From Basidiobolus meristosporus CBS 931.73 (taxonomy: Eukaryota; Basidiobolomycota; Basidiobolomycetes; Basidiobolales; Basidiobolaceae), in NCBI GenBank assembly GCA_002104905.1, contig MCFE01000013.1, positions 186,001 through 250,000 of the forward strand: a stretch of DNA of 64,000 nt, read 5' to 3'. Positions 45,966-54,532 of this stretch are shown here, in pieces. The position numbers were made by a program, and so were the translations under genes. How positions within the stretch are numbered: the first letter of the stretch is position 1; every line of letters begins with the position of its first letter. The notes below the pieces were generated by a model, which saw nothing but the letters and a program-made list of their open reading frames with translations, was not told where the DNA came from and searched no databases.

Positions 45966-46377
45966 GGTCAGAGACCATCACAACAACAGCAGCTTGGAAT
46001 TAGTGACCCTCCTGACAATCTTATAACAAGATCATGATGGTGTTTTGCAAATTTTACAGCTAAAGGGATAAAACTTGACAACTTTTGATTGGTGCTCTGA
46101 CAATATTTGCATGTTATTGTTGCGGTCTTTCAGTGCTCTATTGCTATTCTAAGTGGATCCAGTTGGCCAGGACTTCCAATTGCCTTATATGGCAAGAAAC
46201 TTGACGGTATTTTGATGGCCTCACAGCAAGACTCTGATGGCTTTTTCTTGGCAGTATGATGGCCTGCTGCTGGTTCTGTATAATGCTACCATACCAATTT
46301 ACCAAATGGTTTTCCCTTTTCTACCTCCCCTTGTGCAATTCATATATTCCACTGTAGAATCACCTTTCTTTATTTGC
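45966..46377. repeat. CACTA j tnp2-side subterminal region
   Basis: About 410 bp with no ORF, matching 6990-7277, the reverse of 22960-23400 and 14730-15190. It carries the CAACTTGGAATTA/GTGACC block and the short TTATATGGCAAGAAACTTGA block conserved in all copies. Confidence 0.7.
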
Positions 46378-46787
46378 TTACCCACTACTACCTTGGGTAT
46401 TCCACATGTAGTTTGAATCAAAAAAAAATATGGCCTCCTGCTTACTAACCTCTACAAACGCGCACACCTGCCACAATTGACATACTTCTATCACCTCAAC
46501 TTTACGGCTTTTTAGTGTGATACATGCAAAGTTGCCATATACCTTGTACTGCTGGTAGCATATACATCTTGCAAACATATGATTGGTTGTTGCCACTTCT
46601 GCCATGAATACATCCTGAATTTTGGCAAAGAACTTCTTGGTATTTAGCCAATATATTCCTTCTCCCTGCTGGATTCTAGTCCCCCTTATAGGTGCGCTCT
46701 GACTTTTGTTTGTGTGAATTCCGTATTGAATGGTGTAGAAGTTGGCTTGTGACCACAAGAAATCCGGCATATCTTGATGGAGTTTTC

Positions 46788-46839
46788 CTGATAAAAATTA
46801 GTTGCTTGTTGCACCCAACCCAACTTTGCATTACTTAAC
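46788..46839 (-). other. Intron in tnp2 (52 nt)
   Basis: On the minus strand: donor GTTAAG, branch-like CAACTAAT, acceptor TTTTTATCAG. Splicing joins phase-1 codons ...AWVI|R and restores the frame into RKLHQDMPDFLW. The same spacing occurs in copies d, e, f and i with decayed donors or acceptors. The exact donor (GTTAAG or the nearby GTAATG) is inferred from frame. Confidence 0.6.
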
Positions 46840-48375
46840 TGATTACCCATGCATTGGGGCTGCTTAGCTTCTTAATGCCATAGGCATAGGTGTCTCCATG
46901 AGCACATTTGTCCTCAGTATTTTCCAACTCTTTCTGGCTGTCCTCCATGTGCCAACTCATCACATTGATGATGGACTTGAAGGTAATATTCTTGATGAGA
47001 TTGGGATATGGTAGTACCTGCAACTTGACTTGTCTTCCTATCTCCCCACACATCTGCTCCATAGGAAACTCCCAAAAGGTGAAGCAAGGTCCATTATCTT
47101 CCACACACAGTGCAAGATGGAGTAGAGAATGGATACAGTAGCGGCAGAGATCTACATGTTCAGCTTTATGTTTGTAGTATAGCCACTCAAATCCCATCAC
47201 AAACTCCTCACACAACAGCTGTAGATGCGTCAAGTTGGCACTGGTGATCTGCTTCTGGATAAATATTCCTACAATGTCCATATATGACTCCCAATGCTTC
47301 CAATGTACTCTTGGTAAAAATGGCTTCAGAACACCACTTGAATAAATACATATCCAGTCCATCCAGTCTTTGCATTTGTATTGTTGCATATGCGTATGAA
47401 TATTAATTGGAGCCTGTGAGAAGTACTTAGGGTAGCAGATACTCTGCAATATCTTGCCAATTTTTTCAAATTTCTCCAGTATCTCAAAGGGCTCATTTAG
47501 CTTGAAATGCCCCATGTACAACTTGGTCATCAATATAGGGATATTATTGAAAAGCAAATGCATTGCTCCCAGTGGAACGCTTTTGCTCCAACGGATACCC
47601 TCTATCTTAAGTATCTCTGGTTTCCAATTGATTCCTTATTCTGGCCAATGGCTTATAGCTTGCCAACTTTGCTGCAATTGCATGCTTACTTCTGTTTGTT
47701 CTCTCTGTGGAAAGATGATGTTCTTAGTGCTGGTGTTTGGGTAATAATAATGTGTGTGAGTTATGGAGTAATTCTACTGGATCTCACACATTTGACAGCA
47801 ATACTGTCCATTGTGCCTGGAAAAACCTGCTATCTTGCTGATGGCTGGGGTATCTCCAATGCAGATAATAATATGCGCTTTTACATGATGGCCATTCATT
47901 GTTATCCCGCTGGAAAGCATACAAAATTCATTCAGCAATGGATACAGGTAGCTATCCAGGTTTGATGGTGATTTAGACCAAGATACCAGTGAGACTACCA
48001 TCAGATTATTGCTCTGATGCTGTAAGATGGGCAGCAGATTCAGATTGATGAGAATTAGTGGCCAGCAGGATTTGCTGGTAGAGTACTTGTTTAGTGAGAA
48101 TCCATCAAGTGCTAAAGCAAAGGCATGGTCATACATACCTTCAAAGTAGCCCTTGTTTCTGAGCTGTTTGTAATGTTTGCCATCAAATAAATTAGACTTG
48201 TTCCATTGGATAGTGCCACATAGTGCCAGCCTGTTTATGGTGCCAGATCAATCTGGCACTCTACAGCACTATCTGGCACAATAATATATACCATGATGCC
48301 AGTGGTATGGTACAGTTACTGGTAATTTTACTCAATCTTACTATGTTGCTCAGAATAGTGCTGTCCTTGCTTTAT

Positions 48376-49990
48376 TTACTCTTCATAATGCTCCAGACAC
48401 ATATCTCTCAGTGGATGTTTTCTTGTATGAACATACTGTGCATAAATAAGTAGACTTGTTCCATTGGATAGTGCCACATTGAGCCATGAGTGCCAAATGA
48501 TGCCATAGTGTGCCAGGGAGGCCAAATGAACCTATACTTAGCCACAGAGTGTGAAACATAGCTATGCATCTTCATGCAAAGCAGCCCCTGTGTTTCACCT
48601 ATGACACAGGAGAAAATCCATTTTTTGACCTTTTTTTTTGGTCAATGTTGTGCAGGATGTGTAAGAGCACCAAAGAACTGAAGACATGCATCAGGTACTC
48701 AATACCTATGGCACTCTGAATCTAGCCCATGTGGCTTGTAATATATCACAAATATGCATGGCACTATCTTAGTCCACTGGTACTATCTGGCACTATATTT
48801 GATTATTAGCCCTAAAGTAAGATCTATACAAAGCACTTATAGTGCCAGATAGTACCAGTGGACTAAGATAGTGCCATGCATATTTGTGATATATTACAAG
48901 CCACATGGGCTAGATTCAGAGTGCCATAGGTATTGAGTACCTGATGCATGTCTTCAGTTCTTTGGTGCTCTTACACATCCTGCACAACATTGACCAAAAA
49001 AAAAGGTCAAAAAATGGATTTTCTACAACACTATGGGTGAAACAGAGGGGCTGATTTGCATGAAGATGCAGAGATATGTTTACACTTTGTGGCCAAGTAT
49101 ATGTTTATTTGGCCTCCCTGGCACACTATGGTATCATTTGGTGCTCATGGCTCAATGTGGCACAATCTAATGGAACAAGTCTAGTATCTTAACTATTTTA
49201 CCTATTCTGCTGTTTTCTCCTATATATGACTTTCCTCTGTATTTACCTGCCAATATGCTGGATCTCTTCAGATATCCAAATGTGTGCTCTACCCTCACTC
49301 TGAAATGATTAAATATCTCATTGTAGAGCTTCTGCTTCCTGCTAAGCACGCCATTCCTTGGCTTCCTATAAGCTGTAATACATCCTAATTTCTGACAATC
49401 CTCTCCTATAGGCTAAGTCTGCCCTACATTTCTCCCCTTTACTGAATTCAGGATGATTCTCTACCCAGAGTGCTTTGTCAAGCCTAATTCCCGCAAATGG
49501 CCCACTAAGTTATGATGTTACCCTCAATGTCAGACAGTACTTGAAACTTCACACAGTGTGCCTTGTACTTGCCAGAATAAAAGTGCCTCTGCCCTCTAGA
49601 AGGTCTGTTAATCCTCACTGGGAAGGTATCCAATATACTGCTGATATGGAACCTGTTGCTGAACACTCTGGGATATGGAAGTCTATTAGAGCTTCTGAAC
49701 CTAGTATTCCAAGCTTGCTCTAAGTCATTCATACCCGCTGCAAAGTGGTTTGCCATTGCTGTCAGCTGGGAATGAAAGCTTCTAGGACTTTTGTTGCCAT
49801 GGATGGTGGGATGAAATCTTGTAGGGCAATAGTTCTTGTAATAGCAGAGAAGCTTAACAAGGGATCTCCTTGAGTAGATTTGGGTTGATGGTCCACAGTA
49901 CTTGGAATAGGTCTCCTGTAGTGTGCCAAAAGGAAATCCAGTGGTAGTGATGGGATTGATGAGAAAAGAGCATTCAGATGAGTAAGTCAT
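48376..49990 (-). pseudogene. HAR1 transposase (DDE_Tnp_4), split by FB1
   Basis: From ATG 49990 (MTYSSECSFLINPITTTGF): CYYKNYCPTRFHPTIHGNKS, AMANHFAAGMNDLEQAW, then ISSILDTFPVRINRPSRG with the first catalytic D, YSGKYKAHCVKFQVL, a break at GNIIT*, GPFAGIRLDKALW (second D), EKCRADLAY, a frameshift near 49395, then SRKQKLYNEIFNHFRVRVEH with the catalytic E in VEHTFGYLK. FB1 inserts after GKIVKI. The last codons resume at 48452 (HTRKHPLREMCLEHYEE) and end at 48376. About 290 residues, within the family's usual length. Cuts and pastes the element, probably together with ORF2. Confidence 0.85.
48453..49181. mobile_element. FB1: foldback element, 729 bp
   Basis: Arms 48453-48797 (345 nt) and 48838-49181 (344 nt), 40-nt loop. 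The innermost 120 nt of the arms are identical as read by eye, while the outer halves differ at many positions. Terminus GACTTGTTCCATTG equals the HAR1 TIR; flanked by TA. It is rich in AGTGCCA/TGGCACT heptamers. No ORF, so it needs a transposase in trans. Confidence 0.9.
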
Positions 49991-50349
49991 ATTAAAATTG
50001 GTGGATGATTGTATGGAGGCGGTTTGAATTGATTCGGTGCCATCTGCGTTATTTATCTGATTTTTAATACATTATGGTTAAATCTCCATCAATTGCCAGG
50101 TATCCCATCATTATGTTGCAAAAATCATCCGCAAACAATGCCTTGGTACTTTTATTGATGCTTTAATCATAGGTCTATAATCAAATAGGAAATCTGCAAT
50201 TGATGTGATCTGATCCGTGTCAACGTGATCTGAGATGCATCATGCATAATATATGGAAAATTCAACAATCACATTAGTTTTCATATATATTTCATATAAG
50301 ACCAGTTTGATGCCAATGTACTGCTGTATAAGTATCCAAATCCGTTGTT
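49991..50349. promoter_or_regulatory. HAR1 divergent promoter
   Basis: 359 bp between the transposase ATG (minus) and the ORF2 ATG (plus), conserved at 15440-15783 and 44707-45034. It contains the ATATATTATGCATGATGCAT-like block (near 50240 reversed) and ATATATATTTCATAT toward ORF2. Confidence 0.6.
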
Positions 50350-51359
50350 ATGGTCCCCACACCAAGCCTCAACTCATCTTTAGTACAACCCAGACAAAAC
50401 CCATCCCCCAGCTCACAAGCACGGTCTGGACCGGAAAAGTTGATGTTGGATCTGTTTGAGTTCTTGCCAAATGATTTTAGTATGGCCCAAGTGTCTATGA
50501 TGAGCCTTTGTACAGATATTTGGGCACTACTGATTAATCTAGCAGAACTAGATATCTCAGAGAGTTGACAAAGATGGAAGAATTTGAGTTGAAAGCTGTG
50601 ACATGAGTTCTACATCAAGATGCCAGCCAATGTATGTAAGAAGATATATGCAAGACAAGTATTGAAATCAAGAATGAACTGAGAGTGAGGGGATTTGACA
50701 AAGAAGCCGCGCAGGAACAATTTTGTGCGCAACTTGCACAGTACAGGCCGGATGTGTCCATTCATGCCTCAACTTTGGGAACCAAAGAGAGTTTGAATGA
50801 GTTTTTGCCTCAAATGACTAATGTACTACGTGATATGTTAGTAGAGCTAAGTGGCTTCCAAGAGCAATATACACAGGACTCATCCAGGCAACAGCTCCAA
50901 AGTATCAGACAAAGGGTAAGTGAATACCTTGAGGAATCAGATGGTGCGCTTCAGGAGGAAAACTACAGCCCGTGAGCAACATTGTCCAGATTGCGCCAGC
51001 ACACCTTGCTGGATACCCTACCATCTCTTGCAACCACAGCGTGCTAGCGCATGTCAGTCCAGACCACACCAATACCCTTCACCAGAACGCCCCACATTGA
51101 GTCAACACGTACGCTTCAGAGCAAAACTACAAGAACTCACCAAACTGCTCATTTAGACACAAGTCCATTGGAGTGGACCAAGTCGCATCAACATGCAGCG
51201 TCACATCAAGCTCAGCCAAGGGCCATCTCAACGTGTCAAGGCGCGCCTGTGTGTGCTGTTTTGCCTGACTATCAGCAAGTTACTTCTGGTGAACTGACTG
51301 ATGATGACCAAAATGAAGTGCCTCAACCACTGGAGCCCTTGGCAAGTAAAAGAATGCGT

Positions 51360-52430
51360 TGTGGTGGTGTATAAGTCCAAGGGAGAGATACGTCCAACAC
51401 TTCTCAAGTGTTTTGTGTGTGGGGTGCTCACTGGGTGCAATAACCTCTGGCAAAAGCTTGCTAGGAATACTTGGGTTCTGTCTCTAATCTAATGTGAAGG
51501 GGAATAAAGCCACAAGCTTGTCAAGGGAAAACTATTGAGCTACAATCCCCAACTTAGTTGGCATCTTAACAAAAGTATGTGCTGGGTTCAGCGTCCTCTG
51601 AGATGACATTGTACTAAAGCTTCCAAAGTCAAAACAACTGTAAACTCCACCAGCAGGGACTTGATAAGAATGCAGCTGTGGTCAATAGTTACAAAGACAG
51701 AAAAGTATCTTTGCCTGTACAAGAACAAACTTGGGAAAGAATCAAATATAATAAAAGATACCTACTCTGAGTATTCCTCTCAAGTAGTGCCTCCAAGGTC
51801 AGTTGGCTGGCAGCACGGTTTCCTGGGGGTGTCCTGTGGTCTGGGGTTGGAAGTTCAGGTAGCAGCAGGTAGCAGTGATCACACTAATCAACAAGTTGGT
51901 ATATTGATAAAAGGGATGATGATTTATTGTTGAGGGATAGCCTCCCTTATATACTTTTCTTACTGGCTAAGTGATTACTAATCATGGTGTTCCAGAAGGT
52001 TCCGGATATCAATAGAAATCTTAATGACATCAGAATGACCTAAGAATGTTCTAAGTAGGTGCCGGAAGGTTCTAAGAGGCACAGCACATCCAACCAATCA
52101 GGAATCAGTATTCTGAAACCTGTGTAACATGGGGATACCATATATGGTATGGAAATGGTAGGGATGGTGACATGGGTTGATCATGTGTCACGGATACTGG
52201 CGCGGGTACTTGCCTAATATAGAAGTACTTATAGCTAGTAATCTTACATAAAGTGAGGGGTAACTTATGCAATAAGGTAAGCAGGTGTGATAGTCAACCG
52301 GCTTATGGGATAGTACTGATTGGGTAAGACAAATGGCATAAAACTAAAAGATGTGTAGTAGAGAAATAGGGAAGTACAAAATATAGGAATGAGCACATCT
52401 GTCAGTGGGTGTCACTGTCACCCCACTACA
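51360..52430 (-). repeat. GYP2 solo LTR in HAR1 ORF2
   Basis: 1,071 bp, antisense. Flanked by GCGT on both sides (51356-51359, 52431-52434), a 4-bp target duplication. Removing it restores the ORF2 frame exactly. Confidence 0.9.
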
Positions 52431-52476
52431 GCGTCAGCGCGTGGCACTGTCACCCCACTACAGCGTCAGCACATGG
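52413..52476 (+). repeat. 32-bp tandem duplication across the LTR edge
   Basis: Two copies of CACTGTCACCCCACTACAGC... (52413-52444, 52445-52476), differing at 2 bases. The unit contains the last 18 bases of the LTR plus 14 bases of ORF2, so it arose after the LTR inserted. Confidence 0.9.
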
Positions 52477-52828
52477 CACTATAGGCAGGTTCAGTTGGTT
52501 CAGTTGGAGCAATTCAGCGTGGCCAAGCTGCAGCATTGCACTCATCAACTAGGAGGCAAAATACTGACTACAAATACACAAGTAGCCAAGATGATAGTCA
52601 GCCAGGAAGTAGTATAGGTGTGCAAAGTGAGTCACTACCAAATGCTTCAGTAGTAATCCCTGTGAGAAAAAAACCCAGGAGAAGATGATGCAATTGCTTT
52701 GAATTGCTCATATTTGTAATGATCCCAACAACCCATTTTTTTTGCAATCCAAATTGAGCCATTGCATATCAGTGATCATCAAATTTTTGATATAAGTAAT
52801 ATCAAGCTCATCTCACATTTGAGACAGA

Positions 52829-52838
52829 ACCCCTATAA
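52829..52838 (+). promoter_or_regulatory. TATA box of HAR gene 3
   Basis: CCCCTATAAATAAACACC, repeated as CCCCTATAAATAAACACC in HAR6 near 60390. It lies about 95 bp upstream of ATG 52929. Confidence 0.6.
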
Positions 52839-52928
52839 ATAAACACCCTGTATATATATACGTCATCTGTAATACCAGTGCAGCTATTGGATCTGTTTTG
52901 CACCTACACAATTGCTTGCGTGCTAGCT

Positions 52929-53430
52929 ATGACACCTTGTCCATTCACTAGGATCAGGGATTTACTTGCTCAATGGGCAAAATGGGATATTTGATGGCAA
53001 ATCAGGTAGCTTTTTTAGGAGTCAATGAGCCAATTGGGGGCTGCCAGCTTCAGGATACTTTTGGACCAATTAACCACTGAGATACTGTTCAATTGGAGCG
53101 AGGGTAACCAAAATGGTAAGTATCAGTGTAGTTTATAGTGTGATACACATTTATTTCCATTTACATTAAAGTAACATATCCAAATACCGGATTTTACCTG
53201 CCATAATAGTGGTATCCAATTGTGCACGTGATGCAAACATTACAAGTTGGCGCAATCATCCGTGCCAACCTCATTGTGTCAGATTGTGCCATAGTGTGCA
53301 AGATCATCCCGCATAGTGCAAAATTGTCCAAGAACAATCCTGCCTTCTGGTAGCTATAATATTGCGCCCAATTGTTCTTTACAACCGCAGATTGCACCGC
53401 GTGCCCTGGCAGAGTACAATGGAACAAGTC
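52929..53430 (+). pseudogene. HAR gene 3: small two-exon gene, unknown product
   Basis: Exon 1 is 52929-53115 (MTPCPFTRIRDLLAQWAKWD, then a W/R-rich helical text to EGNQN). Intron 53116-53171. Exon 2 continues to the TIR (YPNTGFYLP, VMQTLQVGAIIRANLIVSDC, KLSKNNPAFW, ACPGRVQW). Splicing at G|GTAAGT...TTAAAG| keeps one frame. The same two blocks occur in HAR5 (33353-32834, minus) and HAR6 (60475-60960), with stops at different codons in different copies (TGA at DI*WQ here, CAA in HAR5; FW*L here, FWWLQ in HAR5). That pattern indicates former coding. About 150 residues. The frame runs into the TIR, so the C-terminus is uncertain. I recognise no family. Confidence 0.55.
53116..53171 (+). other. 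Intron in HAR gene 3 (56 nt)
   Basis: Donor GTAAGTATC, acceptor CATTAAAG. The donor is conserved as GTAAGTGTG in HAR6 and GTAAGAATC in HAR5; the acceptor as CATTGAAG and CATTAAAG. Exon 1 is 187 nt (phase 1) and exon 2 begins with the two completing bases. Confidence 0.6.
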
Positions 53431-54310
53431 TACTGGATATGTTTGCGCTTGATTAATACTGAGTGCGGTACTGTATAGCTTTGCAATATTTGTTGGACTG
53501 CATCAGCTTCCTCAGATGGGGTATTACAGGAATATATCCGGAGTGTGAACAATGTTTTCCCTCAATGGTGGTGGATTCTTGACAATTTGGACATGTTGCA
53601 ATGGTAGCATTTTTGGATGTGAATGCCATGCAACTGCTCACACATTCTGGAATCAGGACAGTCTCTGGATCATATGTTGCCAGCTGCATGACGGTTGTCC
53701 ACTTGTACCATGTACATGGTAAGTTGCATCCTGGTATGATTTTGGCAAGAAGTAGTAATAAATCCTCAAAGCCCCCATTACTGATATTAGTGGAAATGTG
53801 CCACTTCTCTAGCCACAACATCACATCATTCACCAGTGGATGGATTACTGGGCTCACTTGGCTCTATAAAGTATCCTTGGTATTTGTCTCAGCAGGTTTT
53901 GTGTCATTGCATATAGGGATTTGACCGGGCTCATACATGGTACTGTTGTTAGGGGAGATAGGCTCAAAATCCATCAGTGAACCATCTTTGTCAGAGCTAT
54001 CACTCTGCGTGCCATATTCAGAAGGCTGAGGTGAGCCTAAAGGCATCACAAACTCACCTGACTCAGTTTGCGCAAGGTGACAAAGATGGCCAGGTGCTAA
54101 TATAGAAGTATCAACTGGCCGGCAAGATAATGTTGGTACAGTAGTGACCAATGAATGGTCAAATATGACTTGGGTGGCAAACCACTGGCCATGATCCTTG
54201 TTATACTTCCTGTGCTGTCTATGTGCTTCATGGCTGAGAGTCTTGCCACCATGGCCACATGGTCTTTTTTCTCTTCTCTTACAGTGTTGAGTCAAAGTAG
54301 TCTTGTCCAT

Positions 54311-54532
54311 GGGGCAAACAGTTTGACCTTCAACTACATAACGCTATTATATCACTTTTTGGTCAATACTCATGTGAACTTAAGACAGTCTTGTATTTGA
54401 TACATTGCACGTACATGAATGTAAGATTCAATGATGACCTGCCATAGTAAGCATTATAAATAAAGTTGTGGCACCACATACACACATATATGTAACACTA
54501 TTTCCCCTTTGATTTGACTCACTTCCATATAT
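54311..54532. promoter_or_regulatory. CACTA j divergent promoter
   Basis: 222 bp between tnp2 (minus) and ORF2 (plus). GCATTATAAATAAAGTTG at 54451-54468 is a TATA-like box about 70 bp before the ORF2 ATG. TGATATAATAGCG (reverse strand) faces tnp2. Conserved in copies d, i and X. Confidence 0.7.

Larger units (their letters stand above)
50350..52688 (+). pseudogene. HAR1 ORF2, about 410 codons, split by a GYP2 solo LTR
   Basis: Second gene of the element; unknown protein. Start ATG 50350 (MVPTPSLNSS), confirmed by HAR2 (MVPIPSPNLS at about 15424, minus). Conserved FLPNDFSMAQVSMMSL, then a slip near 50565 into LTKMEEFELKAV. A region with helical heptads (NVLRDMLVELSGFQEQYTQ, SIRQRVSEYLEESDG) precedes a Q/T/H-rich linker. 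The frame stays the same from 50580 to 51359 and, once the LTR (with its duplication) and a 32-bp repeat are removed, continues to a basic tail IPVRKKPRRR at 52688. Stops at about 50626, 50639, 50973, 51040 and 52482 are mostly CGA/CAG-type transitions. By analogy with the second Harbinger protein it may bind DNA or import the transposase; the basic tail would fit a nuclear signal. Confidence 0.7.
48195..53430. mobile_element. HAR1: DDE_Tnp_4 element with three genes
   Basis: TIRs GACTTGTTCCATTG (48195) and its inverse CAATGGAACAAGTC (53430), each next to TA. Content: transposase (minus), divergent promoter, ORF2 (plus), small spliced gene 3 (plus). A foldback (48453-49181) and a GYP2 solo LTR (51360-52430) lie inside. 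Without these it is about 3.4 kb. The fold and the two-gene divergent layout match PIF/Harbinger. The TA flanks are more like ISL2EU or simply TA-specific, since PIF/Harbinger normally duplicates TWA. Confidence 0.85.
46378..54310 (-). pseudogene. tnp2: CACTA j tnp2 transposase, split by HAR1
   Basis: Transposase_21 (tnp2) protein from ATG 54310: N-terminal finger RPCGHGGKTLSHEAHRQH, whose second cysteine is now glycine; acidic linker; NGGFEDLLLLLAKIIPGCN; CPNCQESTTIEGKHC; then HAR1 at 48195-53430. It resumes with YKQL-like codons and MYDHAFALALDGFSLN (catalytic D), SCWPLILINLNLLPIL, ICIGDTPAISKIAGF (second D), CCQMC; then FKLNEPFEILEKFEKIG, HWKHWESYMDIVG, and HSLLHLALCVEDNGPCFTF with the FPMEQMCGEIG block. 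Only three stops are visible in one frame: about 53862 (TGG to TAG by comparison with copy d), about 47774, and about 47635 (TAT to TAA). A 52-nt intron separates the last exon (MPDFLWSQANF ... NTQGSSG). Confidence 0.87.
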
